DNA of 60,377 nt from Planctomycetota bacterium (GCA_024653775.1 JANLHZ010000106.1:1-60377); one strand, 5' to 3'. Counted from the first letter of the stretch, positions 1 through 9,629 are shown. The notes: generated by a model not told the origin, from the letters alone. Program-made: numbers and translations.

Positions 1-1
1 G

Positions 2-259
2 CCCGCGCTGCTTACAAGAACCGAGGTAGTGGAGAAGGGAATCAGGTACGTTCAGGAGAACGCGCTGATAGCTCTTGGTAACATGGGTAAGTACGCGGAG
101 TCAGCGTTGCCTATTCTAACGCAATACACGGAGTTCTCGGAATCCGCGAATTTCAAGGCCAAGGCGCATTCCGTTCAAAATTCCACACCAAGCGAAACAA
201 TCCGAAATGCCGCGCGGGAAGCGATAGCGAAGATCGAGGCGGACTTAGGTTCAGATTGA
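2..259 (+). CDS. HEAT-repeat-like protein, C-terminal fragment
   Basis: The reading frame is open from the left edge of the window and ends at a TGA at 257-259, so only the last 85 or so residues of a longer gene are present. The visible part contains helical repeat signatures (ENALIALGNMG, then SALPIL, then SETIRNAAREAIAKIE) typical of HEAT/PBS-lyase-like repeats, which usually act as protein-binding scaffolds. It converges on the next gene, whose stop lies about 60 bp away. The partner and function cannot be told from this fragment. Confidence 0.6.
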   Translation, partial: PALLTRTEVVEKGIRYVQENALIALGNMGKYAESALPILTQYTEFSESANFKAKAHSVQNSTPSETIRNAAREAIAKIEADLGSD

Positions 260-319
260 TTTTTTGACCGCCGACCTGTGGTTTCGTCTTTTCGGGCTTC
301 GCGTTTGCGATGTCTAATT

Positions 320-2935
320 TCAGAACTCGGAACTCGGATTCTGTCGGACGAGGCGTCTTACCGCGACGTAACTGAAAGTCGCCCAGAGAACCCCGAAGAC
401 GAACTGGAACATCTGGACCACCGTGTCCATCTTTTCCGAGCCGACGCTGCGGACGCCCTGGTAGAACTGCGTCAGCGCCCGAAGCGCGCCCGAGACTCCG
501 CTTGCGACGTAAGTTCCGGATTCCGAGGTCAGCAGCGCGCCTATGGAGCCGCCTTCCTCGATGGCGAAGAATCCGACTAGCAGCGCCGCGAGCGCGCCCG
601 TCACGATCGCGATCGTCAGAGCCACCCGTTTCAGGCTCGTGAAGTACCCGGTGGTAGTTTCGACTATCGACATGAAGAACAGCGTGCCGAAGGTTTTCAG
701 TTTCGCAGCGAAGCCGTAGCGGAACCCGCCTCGCGACTTTCGTCTTTCGCCCAGGTCCACCGCGACGTATTTGAAAGGATTGGACCTCCGAAGCGCGCGC
801 TTTTCGTTCCACGGCAAGTACAGCGGCGAAAACAGCACGACCGCGCTTATCAGAATTTCGATCATCAGAACGCCCTGATGCGCGGCTCCGAGCTTAAGCT
901 GGTAGACGGACGCTATGAACAGCAGAAGGAAGAACCAGTAAACGACCATCGGAAGCGACGTCCAGAGAAGTAGCAGCGCCTTTCCGGCGGAGGTCTTCTC
1001 GCTGAATCCCTCTCGCTCGTAACCGGACACGAGCCTTCCGAAGAGATTCTGACGTTTGAGTTTGTAGTTTTCGAAGATGGTCCAGTCCGCGTCCTCGTAA
1101 CGCTTGGCGCTTTCGAGGCTTTCGAACAGCGCGCAGAAGAACGCGCTCGACGCCTGGTAGTCTTCGCGGGTGACGCTAGCGACGCGAAGCCTTCCGTCGA
1201 AGGCGCGGTACACCTCGGCGCTCCTGTCGAGGCTTTTTCTGATGGTGTGCTCCCAGTTCGCGGTTTCCTGGCCTCCGGACTGCGCCCAGATGCCGACCGT
1301 CTCGTGACGCTCGTCCGCGAAGAACTCGGAGACGATCCGCGAATAGAGCGCGCCGTCCTTTACGACATCGACGACGAAATGATCCCGCGAGAAATCCTTC
1401 AGATGTCGATCGTCGACGTCGAGATCTCCGATGATCGCGCAGTCCTGCGGCGCGAGCTTCGACCACTCGCCCCAGCGCTTCACGACGAACGCCTCGCCCA
1501 GCGTCTCGCGCACTGCGTGGACGCTTCCCGCGAGCACGGAGCCGCGGACGTCCGCGCCGCGGTTCGCCGAAACGTCTTCGAGCCTGAGACCCTTCTGCGC
1601 GATGGAACTCCTGAAAACGAAAGCTCCGCGAAGAGTCGCGCGCGTCACGTAGAGTCCTTCAAGGAACGCGCACCTTACGAACTCGATCCCCGACGGCGTC
1701 TGCGCGTTTTCTAGCACGAACCTCCCGAGCGCGAAGCACGCCTTGAACTGCATGGGGACGTCCGGAAACAGATTCGCGAGTTCGAAGTCCCCGCCCGCGC
1801 GGATTCTCCCGAAAAGGATCGAGCGAGCGCCTGCGTCGGACTTGCCCTCGCTTGGCGCGGTCGAGACCTCCTCGAATTCGACCGACCGCGTTACTTCTCC
1901 GTCCCGTAGCAGGACTCCTCCGCTTACGTCGAGGGACGAAAGCGAGAGCCCTCCTAGAACGAAGAAACGTTCGAGGTGGAGGGAGCCATCGATGCTGAAC
2001 CCGTTCAGCGCGAGACTTCCGTTTATGAGCGTGTCGGAGATCGAGACTCCGCCGAACATCTGCCCGCGCCTGGCTCCTGGTTCTTCATCGTCGCTCCCCT
2101 CGCCGCCGGCGCACGCGCGCAAGACGAGGTCGCTTTCGATAACCGAATCGCGGATGGTCAGTCCCTTGACGAGTTCGCTTCCGCCCAGTTCCAGTTTTTC
2201 GATGTAGCAGCGATCGATGAGCGCGTGCGCGAATACTCCGCCTAGGTCGCCGCTTTCGATCCTGATCTCCTTGATGTACGCGCCGACGAGCGGCAGGCCT
2301 TTCTTGAGGCTTTCCGCCGCGACGTCGCTCGGAACGAAGGAGTACGCGCCGCGAAAGGCGTAGATCGCGGGGAAGTGCGGATCGTCCTGCGTGAACTCCG
2401 CGTCGATGCTCACCGTGTCCCCGGCTTCGAGAAGCACGCCGTCAACGAGGAACTTGCTCCGCTGCGCGCCTTCGAAGTTGAACCTCGCGCCGCCGGAGAC
2501 GTCGCCTATGACAGTCAGCCTCGCGCGCGGATTCTCGTGCTGGGTTCTGAATTCCGTCACGCCGCGGGTGAGCGTCTTCCGGACGTTGGTCGGCTTTCGC
2601 TTTCGATCGCTCTCGGCTCTTGAAAGCGGCGCGGACGGCGTAAGATCGGACGCTTTTGGCGCCTCGACCTCCAACTCCTCTTCTTCCGCGGCCACGGGGA
2701 TGTTCGCGAGATTGGCCATGCGATGCCGTGCCACGAATTTGTTTTTCTCGTGAGTTATGCCCGCGGAATTCGAAAACGAATGAATCTCTGTTTCGAATAT
2801 GATGGCGCCGTCGCCGCGGACGTTCGTCGGGATTCGCTGTTTGCAGTTCGGGCAGCGGATCCGTTCGCCCACGAGGTTCTGCGACAGCGGAATCTGCGCG
2901 TCGCAAACGGGGCAAATGCACTGTATAAGGCTCAC
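320..2935 (-). CDS. Zinc-ribbon, beta-solenoid and multi-TM membrane protein
   Basis: This is an 871-residue protein of unknown function. The N-terminus carries a zinc ribbon (CPVC, then CPNC about 15 residues later) followed by a disordered acidic linker. The middle is a long series of short beta-strand repeats resembling pentapeptide or polymer-forming solenoid sequence (GGVSISDTLINGSLALNG). The last third has about four hydrophobic segments (LPMVVYWFFLLLFIASVY; a second near LMIEILISAVVLFSPLYL; then LTIAIVTGALAALLVGFF and FVFGVLWATFSYVAVRRL). Solenoid plus C-terminal membrane pairs also occur in pentapeptide-repeat channel-like proteins, but I see no pore motif. The GTG at 2935 is chosen because AAGGAAG lies just upstream; an alternative GTG at 2974 has no clear ribosome site. 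Confidence 0.75.
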   Translation of the reverse strand: MSLIQCICPVCDAQIPLSQNLVGERIRCPNCKQRIPTNVRGDGAIIFETEIHSFSNSAGITHEKNKFVARHRMANLANIPVAAEEEELEVEAPKASDLTPSAPLSRAESDRKRKPTNVRKTLTRGVTEFRTQHENPRARLTVIGDVSGGARFNFEGAQRSKFLVDGVLLEAGDTVSIDAEFTQDDPHFPAIYAFRGAYSFVPSDVAAESLKKGLPLVGAYIKEIRIESGDLGGVFAHALIDRCYIEKLELGGSELVKGLTIRDSVIESDLVLRACAGGEGSDDEEPGARRGQMFGGVSISDTLINGSLALNGFSIDGSLHLERFFVLGGLSLSSLDVSGGVLLRDGEVTRSVEFEEVSTAPSEGKSDAGARSILFGRIRAGGDFELANLFPDVPMQFKACFALGRFVLENAQTPSGIEFVRCAFLEGLYVTRATLRGAFVFRSSIAQKGLRLEDVSANRGADVRGSVLAGSVHAVRETLGEAFVVKRWGEWSKLAPQDCAIIGDLDVDDRHLKDFSRDHFVVDVVKDGALYSRIVSEFFADERHETVGIWAQSGGQETANWEHTIRKSLDRSAEVYRAFDGRLRVASVTREDYQASSAFFCALFESLESAKRYEDADWTIFENYKLKRQNLFGRLVSGYEREGFSEKTSAGKALLLLWTSLPMVVYWFFLLLFIASVYQLKLGAAHQGVLMIEILISAVVLFSPLYLPWNEKRALRRSNPFKYVAVDLGERRKSRGGFRYGFAAKLKTFGTLFFMSIVETTTGYFTSLKRVALTIAIVTGALAALLVGFFAIEEGGSIGALLTSESGTYVASGVSGALRALTQFYQGVRSVGSEKMDTVVQMFQFVFGVLWATFSYVAVRRLVRQNPSSEF

Positions 2936-3030
2936 GGGCGCTTCCTTCAAGATTTGCGGTATCAGTCTCCCCACGAACTTGCGTTCGATTTCGATTGTAG
3001 CCCTATGACGGTTATTGTCAATGTCGGAGA

Positions 3031-3082
3031 AGAGAGTTAAGAGTTAAGAGTTAAGAGTTGAGAGTTGAGAGTTAAGAATTGA
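3031..3082. repeat. Short tandem heptad-like repeat
   Basis: Repeated GAGTTAA/GAGTTGA units run in tandem, with a CCACTCACCACT motif just downstream. Similar short repeats occur elsewhere in this window, including inside coding sequences. Confidence 0.8.
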
Positions 3083-3101
3083 ATTTCTGACCACTCACCA
3101 C

Positions 3102-3215
3102 TTAGAAACTATCTCAAGCAAGCGAACAGGACATTTCGGTGCCGTCAAATGAGACGTTAGACGACTTGTGCGGACATAGACGACCGCGGTCCCGGGGGCT
3201 TGAGATAGTTTCTTA
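3102..3215. repeat. R2 hairpin element, copy A
   Basis: The element has terminal inverted repeats GAAACTATCTCAAGC at the left and its complement at the right, each flanked by TTA, which suggests a 3-bp target duplication. The inside contains a degenerate GAGAC-loop hairpin and a CCGCGGTCCC block shared with the other R2 copies at 12.46, 15.3, 20.8, 24.0, 56.0, 57.8 and 60.3 kb. Confidence 0.8.
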
Positions 3216-3695
3216 TTCCTAACTCCTCAAGTTGACTGCCTTTTCAGCCTACCGAGCGAAAAAATATAAAAATCCGCGCTTAGTAAATGTCTCACCAAGT
3301 ATTCCTGCAGGAAGAAGAGACAGAGATCGGAGGTTCCTTTTCGCGCACAGACAGGTAAGTCCGGATGGCGTTTAACGAATGTCGGCGCTGCCTGTGCGAG
3401 TCACGAACTGGAACCACCCGGAGTCGTCAACATGCCGTCGAGTTTCTCCGGCATGGCGAAGGCTCCGGGTCCACCGAGGGTACCCTCGATCCTTTCTCGC
3501 CACGGGCGGGAAAGGATAAGAAATAGCGGGTGAAAGAATGGAAATGAAAGCCCGCTGAAAAAATAGCACTGTTCACAACCAAGCGAAGCCTGAACCAAAA
3601 ACTTCGGCGCGGAGACGCAGAGGCTCGCAGAGAATTCCCCCCTCTCCCCACGGGAAAGGGAAACCCCGTGAACATTTACCCTAAGGACGCGCGTC

Positions 3696-5270
3696 CTAAC
3701 TCCTGATTCCTTCGAGTATTTTGATCGCCGCGCCGACGCCATCGACGGCGCTGCTGACGATTCCGCCCGCGTAGCCCGCGCCTTCGCCGAGCGGGTACAG
3801 ATTCTCTGCCGATGGACTCTGGAACGTTTCGCGGTCCCGCAGAATCCTCACGGGAGAACTCGTCCTCGTCTCGACCCCGAAGATGCAGGCCTCCTCGCCG
3901 GTCTGGAATCCAGGTAGCTGACGTTCGAAAGCTTCTAGCGCACCCTTGATGCCGCCAAGCACGAAGCTCGGGAGTTTCCCGCTCAGTTCCGCTGGAAGCG
4001 CGCAGGGAACGCTCGAATTTCCCGGAAGCGACTTCGATGCCCTACCTTCGAGGAAGTCGCGAAGACGCTGACCCGGAATTACCCTCGCGCTGCCCTCCGC
4101 GTTCACAAGCCCGCGGAATTCCGATTCGAGATTCCGCTGAAGTTCAAGTCCTCCGAGAACTCCAGAGAATCCAAGCGCACTGACGTCCGCCTCGTCCACA
4201 CCGACCACGATGCCCGAGTTCGAATAGGGCGCACGGTAGCCGTAATTGCTCATTCCGTTCGTGACGACTCCGGAGGACTCCGTGGACGAATTGATTATGT
4301 ATCCGCCCGGACACATGCAAAACGAATAACAGCCCCTGCCGGAACTGTCCGTGTGCGCGAGTCTGTAATTCGCCGCCTCGATTCCCTCGTACTTCGCCGA
4401 ATAATCCGCGCCGTACTGAAGGCGGTTGATCGTCTCCTTCAAATGCTCGACCCGAAGTCCAACCGCAAACGGCTTGAATTCGAGCGCGACGTCGCGCTCA
4501 CTGAGCATCCGGAAAACATCCATCGCGGAGTGCCCCGCCGCGAGAAGCAGATAGTCCACGTCGTCGATGCGTCCCTTGGAGGTCAGCACGCTCCGGACCT
4601 TCCCGTTGTCGATTCCGACGTCGAGCAGCTTCTCGTCGAAGCGAATAGTCACGCCGCCTCCGCGGAGCCTTTCGAAGAGAACCCGCAGACAGTTTCGAAG
4701 CTTGTTCGAGCCGATGTGCGCGGTCGCGTCGAACGTCACCGTCTCGGGCGCTCCCGCCTTTCGAAGCTCGTTCAGCACGTATCCCGCAAGCGGCGACTTG
4801 ATCCTCGTGTAGAGTTTGCCATCGCTGAACGCGCCCGCGCCGCCGGCTCCGAATCCGATGTTCCCGAGCGGATCGAGCACGCCCCGCCTGTAGAACGCTG
4901 CGATCTTTTTGATACGGTCGACCAAGTCCGGCCCCTGCTCGACGATGGTCGAAGGAACGCCCGCGCTCGCGAGATGCTGCGCCGCGAACATTCCCGCGGG
5001 TCCGGAGCCGACGATCACGATCTTCGGCAGCCGTCTTCCTTCGTGCTTCCCGCGAACGTTCTCGATCTCTTTATAGAGGTCGTCCAGCGGATCGTGCATA
5101 TCCGTCGTGACGCGGTACACGACCCGGATCGAATCCTTCTTGCGCGCGTCGATGCTCCTTCTGAGAATCCGGAAGTTCGCATCGTCCCGCCATCCGAGCT
5201 TCCGCTTCACCGCGCGTTCGAGATCGAAGGCTGTGTGTTTGAATCTCATTCTGACGTCGAAAGTCTTCAT
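3696..5270 (-). CDS. COG2509-type FAD-dependent dehydrogenase
   Basis: This 524-residue protein matches the pattern of the uncharacterised FAD-dependent dehydrogenase family COG2509. It has an N-terminal alpha/beta extension (about residues 1-80), then a Rossmann dinucleotide-binding motif (VIVGSGPAGMFAA). The family-typical stretch GFGAGGAGAFSDGKLYTR follows, and later CMCPGGYIINSS with neighbouring cysteines. The C-terminus has the usual second FAD-contact region (PLGEGAGYAGGIVSSAVDG). Length is normal for the family. The physiological substrate is not known. It is transcribed on its own, with a gap of 83 bp to the glycosyltransferase upstream on the same strand. The start ATG at 5270 follows GGGATGA. 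Confidence 0.88.
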   Translation of the reverse strand: MKTFDVRMRFKHTAFDLERAVKRKLGWRDDANFRILRRSIDARKKDSIRVVYRVTTDMHDPLDDLYKEIENVRGKHEGRRLPKIVIVGSGPAGMFAAQHLASAGVPSTIVEQGPDLVDRIKKIAAFYRRGVLDPLGNIGFGAGGAGAFSDGKLYTRIKSPLAGYVLNELRKAGAPETVTFDATAHIGSNKLRNCLRVLFERLRGGGVTIRFDEKLLDVGIDNGKVRSVLTSKGRIDDVDYLLLAAGHSAMDVFRMLSERDVALEFKPFAVGLRVEHLKETINRLQYGADYSAKYEGIEAANYRLAHTDSSGRGCYSFCMCPGGYIINSSTESSGVVTNGMSNYGYRAPYSNSGIVVGVDEADVSALGFSGVLGGLELQRNLESEFRGLVNAEGSARVIPGQRLRDFLEGRASKSLPGNSSVPCALPAELSGKLPSFVLGGIKGALEAFERQLPGFQTGEEACIFGVETRTSSPVRILRDRETFQSPSAENLYPLGEGAGYAGGIVSSAVDGVGAAIKILEGIRS

Positions 5271-5353
5271 AAATCATCCCGCTGTTAAAAATATTACGTT
5301 AAATTCGTGTCTGACACGAATATTATGTCGTATTGACGCCGGGCGTCGAAAGC

Positions 5354-8300
5354 CTAGCGCTTCAGTTTCCCTTTGACCAGTTTCACGATCTTATACGGAA
5401 GCGAATTTCTGACACGAGCGTAGAGACCGCGCATCTTGTCGGCTTCGTTCCGAAAGACGTCGCGCTCCGCCCGGAGGTCGGACAGCTCCGAAAGAATCTT
5501 CCCGAGGTCGCCCCCCGGAGCGTCGTCCGCGGGCGCGAAGCCGCGACACAGCTTTCTACGGCCTTCGAGGATTCGCTTTGCAGTTTCCGGTTCCTTCGCG
5601 CTCGTAACGTGGTGGGCGTAGTCTAGAAACTTCATCAGAGGCCTTGTCGTGCGCTCCCAGGTGTAGTTCTGACGGAGCGCTGCCGCGCACATCGCCATGT
5701 GCTCACGCCTCTCTTCGTTTTCGTACAGTTCGAGGATTGCGTCCGCGAGATGGTCCGCGCGCCCCTCCGGAACTCTGATGAGTGCGCCCGCGTTCGCGAA
5801 TTCCTCGCTGATGGTGTCGCCGGCGGTTGCAATCATCGGAAGCCCGGCCCAGAGGTAGTCGAGCAGCCTCGTCCTGCTCGACATCCGCGTTTCGAGATGA
5901 TTGCGGTGGGTGCTGATTCCCGCGCTCGCGCTTGCAAACACCGGCCCGCGCTCCGCGTACGGAATCCACGACTCGCCAAAGAACACGGTCTCGTCCTGAA
6001 GGCCGTACTCCCACGCCCGTTGCGCGGTTTCGCGGACGATGTTGTGGGCCGGAAGGGACGGATTAGCGTGTTTCGACGCCATGAACCAGAGCTTGATTCT
6101 GTCCGTCTTTTCCCGCAGGAGTTTCATGGCGCCCAAAAGAGTGATCGGATCGAACCAGTTCGAAAGACTCCCACCCCAAAGAAGCACGAAGTCCCGCGCC
6201 TTGATCCTGCGCTCGATCTGCTGGATCGTCTTCCCCCGCCGCGCCGGCAGCTCTTCCTGAATTCCGTGCGGGACCACGCCGATGAAGTCTTCGAGGAGCG
6301 CGGAGGTTTCCAGTGTCGCGGGGTTCAGTCTGCCGACGCCTGCGAGGAGTCCGAGATAGAAGTCCCGCTGCCTTTCCGTCGCGCAGAAGAAATAATCTCC
6401 CGCGCGAAGCTGGTCGAGAAGCACCGCGAGGTCTTTTCCGTGCTGAAGCGTCCGCTTTTCGAGCGGGAGGCCGTTTTCCTTGAAAATGTGGATATTCTCG
6501 AGAACGCTCGGGACGAACAGATCGATCGCGAGCATCGACTTCGCATCCTTGATGCACGGATACTTCAGAAGCGTGTACCCCTGCGTCACGATGACGTCCC
6601 TGCCGGGGAGCATCGCGCGGACGGTCCCTTCGTCCAGCGGATCGTACCGCATGACCGGAAACGGAAGCGACGGGAGTTTCTGGCCAAAGTCGGGAGTTGC
6701 AAGCGTGACGTTGCAGGTCTTCGACGCGACGCGCGCGAGTTCCGACATTCGTATCCCCGGCCCGGCCATTTTCGTCCCGATCTGATCGTCGGAGATCATG
6801 AGCACGTTCAGCGCGCCTTGCTTCACAAGAGGCGTGACGTGCAGCGATTTGATCGCGTGGAACTTGGATTCGTCCATTATTTCGATGCCTAGTTTCGTGA
6901 TTTCGTTTTTCCTTAGTTCCACCGCGCCAAGAACGAGCCGCGATTCGATCTGCGATCTCTCTGCGCATAGCGCCGCGATCTTGTCGTTCTTCCAGAGTAC
7001 GATATCGCTCAGCGTCTGACAATCGAGAGTCGCGAGATGCCATCCGCCCAGCGCCGGCGTGAATTCGAATTCGAGCGCTCCGGCGCCGGGAGAAGCCTGC
7101 ACGCGGATATGGTGCAGCGGCCCGATTTCCCGCCAACCGGCGGAATGTATCGTCCGGAGATCGAGCACTCGCGAATCGAAATTGCCATCGCGATCGACTT
7201 TTCGAATCTGCCCGCGTGTGAGTTTTATCAGATCGCGTTCGAAGTTCCCGAGAGCGAGCACGTTCCCGGCGCGGAGGAAATATTTTTCAAGGGAGTAGGG
7301 AGCAGGGAGTAGGGGGCGGGAAAAGTCGCCCCCTGTTACCTGAGTCCAAAGCACTTTCGCCCACGCGTCTACGACCGCGCGCACGACGTCCTTTTCTCCG
7401 CTGCGCCACGCCCGCGCAAGCTCCCTGCGTTCCTCGCCGAAGAAGACGCGCGCGAGTCTTCTCCGGAGTTTTCGATCCGCGATGTTCTTCCTGACGAACC
7501 TGTGCCTTCCGTGGTAGACGTGTTCTAGCTTCGCGGCGCGATTCTTCCCCGCGCTGAACCCGAAATGATGATAGACCACCGACCGCGGCGCGACCGTCAC
7601 GCGGCGCCCCGACGCGAGCGCGCGGAAGCAGAAGTCGAGGTCCTCGACGTACATGAAGTAGCCGCCGTCGAGTCCGCGGAGTTCATCGAACACCGTCTTT
7701 CGCACGAGCGCGGCTCCGAAACAGACGCTCGGGACTGACACGATGCCGTCGTTCTGCCCGATATCGAATTCGCCAACGTGCGCGTCGGTTCCGAAGCCGA
7801 AGCAGCGCATCGCGTTTCCGAGGCTGTTGATCACTCCAGGCGCGTGCAGGAACCGGAGCTTGCTGCCTACGACGCAGGTCCGCGGATCGCGGCTCATTTC
7901 CGCCACGGCGTTCGCGATCGCGTTCTCGTCGAGCACGCAGTCCTGATTGACGATGAAAACGAACTCGCCATCGGCTTTGCTGACGCCGAGGTTCACGCCA
8001 CGGGCGAAGCCGACGTTCCCTGGCGAACGCACTAGCAGGACGTCGCCTATTTCCGCGAGCATTCTGCGGGAATCATCCATCGATGCGTTGTCGACGACGA
8101 TGATCTCGATCCGCGGATACGTCTGCGCGCGGACGCTCGCGAGCAAATCTTCGATCACCTCCGCGCCGTTAAAACAGAGCGTCACTACGCTGACGAGCGG
8201 CGAGTCCTCGGGCTGGTTCGCGCAGCGAAAATCTTCCCGCGGCATTTCCGTCCGCGGCTCGAGCACGCCGAGTCGGAGAAGGACGACCACGGTTCTGCGC

Positions 8301-8593
8301 AACTCTTCCGGTGAACAAGGGAGAAGGGAGTATCGAGGATCGAATTTTTGATTTCCGATTTTTGATTTTTGAATTTCTCCCTGCCCCCTGAGCGTTGCGA
8401 CCGACGTCCATTCCCTGCACGCATCTAGGATGCCGCGGATGAACGCATCGATGAAGTACACAGGCTTGCCCGCCAGCAGAAGGACGTCGGGATTTTCCGC
8501 ACTGACCTCGAACCCCGATGCGACGCGGAACTCGTCTTCCGAAGAGATTCTAGCAAGAGCCTGCATGTCGTAAAGCCGCGGGGGTCCTTCCAT
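5354..8593 (-). CDS. Two-domain glycosyltransferase (GT2 plus GT4-like)
   Basis: A 1079-residue protein. Around residues 130-350 it has a GT2 (rhamnosyltransferase-like) domain, seen as SVVTLCFNGAEVIEDLLASV, VDNASMDDS, NVGFARGVNLG and NQDCVLDE. From about residue 590 to 1000 it has a GT-B/GT4-like domain with DYLWAGLPMIATAGDTI as the donor-binding region, then a C-terminal basic tail ending YKIVKLVKGKLKR. Such fused transferases build surface polysaccharide chains, probably at the cytoplasmic face of the inner membrane; sugar specificity cannot be read. Two in-frame low-complexity insertions occur at 7291-7320 and 8317-8390. An internal ATG at 8566 is an alternative start. Confidence 0.85.
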   Translation of the reverse strand: MEGPPRLYDMQALARISSEDEFRVASGFEVSAENPDVLLLAGKPVYFIDAFIRGILDACREWTSVATLRGQGEIQKSKIGNQKFDPRYSLLPCSPEELRRTVVVLLRLGVLEPRTEMPREDFRCANQPEDSPLVSVVTLCFNGAEVIEDLLASVRAQTYPRIEIIVVDNASMDDSRRMLAEIGDVLLVRSPGNVGFARGVNLGVSKADGEFVFIVNQDCVLDENAIANAVAEMSRDPRTCVVGSKLRFLHAPGVINSLGNAMRCFGFGTDAHVGEFDIGQNDGIVSVPSVCFGAALVRKTVFDELRGLDGGYFMYVEDLDFCFRALASGRRVTVAPRSVVYHHFGFSAGKNRAAKLEHVYHGRHRFVRKNIADRKLRRRLARVFFGEERRELARAWRSGEKDVVRAVVDAWAKVLWTQVTGGDFSRPLLPAPYSLEKYFLRAGNVLALGNFERDLIKLTRGQIRKVDRDGNFDSRVLDLRTIHSAGWREIGPLHHIRVQASPGAGALEFEFTPALGGWHLATLDCQTLSDIVLWKNDKIAALCAERSQIESRLVLGAVELRKNEITKLGIEIMDESKFHAIKSLHVTPLVKQGALNVLMISDDQIGTKMAGPGIRMSELARVASKTCNVTLATPDFGQKLPSLPFPVMRYDPLDEGTVRAMLPGRDVIVTQGYTLLKYPCIKDAKSMLAIDLFVPSVLENIHIFKENGLPLEKRTLQHGKDLAVLLDQLRAGDYFFCATERQRDFYLGLLAGVGRLNPATLETSALLEDFIGVVPHGIQEELPARRGKTIQQIERRIKARDFVLLWGGSLSNWFDPITLLGAMKLLREKTDRIKLWFMASKHANPSLPAHNIVRETAQRAWEYGLQDETVFFGESWIPYAERGPVFASASAGISTHRNHLETRMSSRTRLLDYLWAGLPMIATAGDTISEEFANAGALIRVPEGRADHLADAILELYENEERREHMAMCAAALRQNYTWERTTRPLMKFLDYAHHVTSAKEPETAKRILEGRRKLCRGFAPADDAPGGDLGKILSELSDLRAERDVFRNEADKMRGLYARVRNSLPYKIVKLVKGKLKR
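7291..7320. repeat. Heptad-type repeat inside the glycosyltransferase gene
   Basis: GGGAGTA/GGGAGCA units are repeated in tandem. They are translated in frame as a short linker between the two transferase domains, so the insertion is tolerated. Confidence 0.7.
8317..8390. repeat. Heptad-type repeat inside the glycosyltransferase gene (second)
   Basis: A GGGAGAAGGGAGTA tract is followed by repeated TTTTTGATT units and a second GC-rich piece. It is read in frame before the GT2 domain as a lysine/glutamine-rich linker. The same TTTTTGATT type recurs at about 8826-8868 and at the mnmA start. Confidence 0.7.
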
Positions 8594-8912
8594 CTGCGTA
8601 GTATGCAGCGGCGTTTAACCGTTGTCCACCTTGCGCGCTTACGACTCCTAAGTTGCGGAGCAACTGTTCACGGGGTAGTTCGCGGTCTATAGCGGGATTC
8701 TGTTCGTAGTGTGCTCGTGAGAGCATATTTTCGCGGTGCGGTGGATCAAAGAAACGCCTTACGGCGCCACTACGAACGCGAACTACCCCGTGAACAGTTA
8801 CGTTGCGGAAACCTGAAACTTCCTTACAAATCTGAATTCTGAAATCTAAAATCTGAAATCAAAAATCTCGATAACCTTGGCGCCCTGACGGGCGCGTGGC
8901 TGAAATCCAGAT
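8594..8912. other. Divergent intergenic region carrying R1
   Basis: The region separates the leftward glycosyltransferase from the rightward histidine kinase. It holds R1 copy a (8662-8799) and a low-complexity TCTGAAATC-type tract (about 8826-8868). No open frame with a ribosome site is visible. Confidence 0.6.
8662..8799. mobile_element. R1 MITE-like element, copy a
   Basis: The 138 bp element begins AACTGTTCACGGGGTAGTT and ends with its inverse complement, giving terminal repeats of about 20 bp or more. The interior pairs further (CGTAGTG with CACTACG), so the element could fold as one long hairpin. GTTGCGGA flanks both sides (8652-8659 and 8802-8809), consistent with an 8-bp target duplication. 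It has no coding capacity, so it would need a transposase in trans. Its orientation is opposite to copies b and c. Confidence 0.85.
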
Positions 8913-9629
8913 ATGCCGGAAGAGAATCCAAAGATAAATCCAGACCAGGAACTCTCGCAGGTCGCGCGGGGTCTCGCGCACGAGATCAGGACGCCGCTGT
9001 CGACGGTGAAGATGAATATCGATCTGCTGAAGGAGGAGTGGAAGAATCCGAAGGACGAGCGGGAGCGCAGAACCCACAACCGATTGTCGCTGCTCGCGGA
9101 CGAGGTGCGCAGGATTCAGGACATCGTAAACCTGTTCCTCAATTTCGCGCGGGCGGGCGATCTGAAAATCGAGGAGTTCGATGTCAACGAACTCGTCGCG
9201 GAGGTGCTGTATTTCGTCGATCCGGACTTCCGCGAAAAGAAGCTCGCAATCTCCCGTCTGTTCGACCCCGCAGCCGGGATCATCCGCGCCGATCGCGACA
9301 AGCTGAAGCAGGTGCTACTGAACCTTATAACTAATTCGCTACAGGCGATGGACGACGGCGTCGGCGAGCTGTTCGTCCGCACGGGAGTGAAGGACAGCGA
9401 ACGAAGGGTGATTATCGAGATCACGGATACCGGGCCGGGGATGAGCGCGGACCTGCTCGGGAAAGCGTTCCAGGCGTACTTCAGCACGAAGAAGGGCGGT
9501 AGCGGCCTCGGGCTGAGCATCGTCCGCAGGATCGTGCACCAGCTTGGTGGCGACATCAAAATCGAAAGCGAGGAGGGCAAGGGCACTCAGGTGATAATCT
9601 CGCTCCGACGCGAAGGCCCCGCTGAATGA
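8913..9629 (+). CDS. Soluble sensor-less histidine kinase
   Basis: A 238-residue protein made only of the catalytic core of a two-component kinase. The phospho-acceptor box is LAHEIRTPLSTVK (His23), and the ATPase domain shows the N box (LNLITNSLQAMDDG), G1 (DTGPGMS) and G2 (GGSGLGLSIVRRIVHQLGG). There is no membrane segment, PAS or HAMP domain upstream of the His box, so it must be activated through a partner or be a NtrB-like intracellular kinase. No response-regulator gene is adjacent. R1 copies in inverted orientation lie on both sides. Confidence 0.9.
   Translation: MPEENPKINPDQELSQVARGLAHEIRTPLSTVKMNIDLLKEEWKNPKDERERRTHNRLSLLADEVRRIQDIVNLFLNFARAGDLKIEEFDVNELVAEVLYFVDPDFREKKLAISRLFDPAAGIIRADRDKLKQVLLNLITNSLQAMDDGVGELFVRTGVKDSERRVIIEITDTGPGMSADLLGKAFQAYFSTKKGGSGLGLSIVRRIVHQLGGDIKIESEEGKGTQVIISLRREGPAE

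Larger units (their letters stand above)
2936..3695. other. Repeat-rich intergenic region without a convincing gene
   Basis: This 760 bp gap lies upstream of two genes' opposite ends and holds a heptad-type tandem repeat (3031-3082), a full R2 hairpin element (3102-3215), and a block at about 3568-3681 whose ends (ACTGTTCAC and CCCCGTGAACA) look like decayed ends of the R1 element. The few open frames here have low-complexity or frame-shadow composition and no ribosome site. Confidence 0.6.

Noticed and set aside
3401-3742. A 113-codon minus-strand frame
   Set aside because: Its sequence is low in complexity, overlaps repeat remnants and the flavoprotein end, and has no ribosome site.
4353-6892. 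Long + strand frames opposite the flavoprotein and glycosyltransferase
   Set aside because: These are arginine-rich antisense shadows of clearly coding genes on the other strand.
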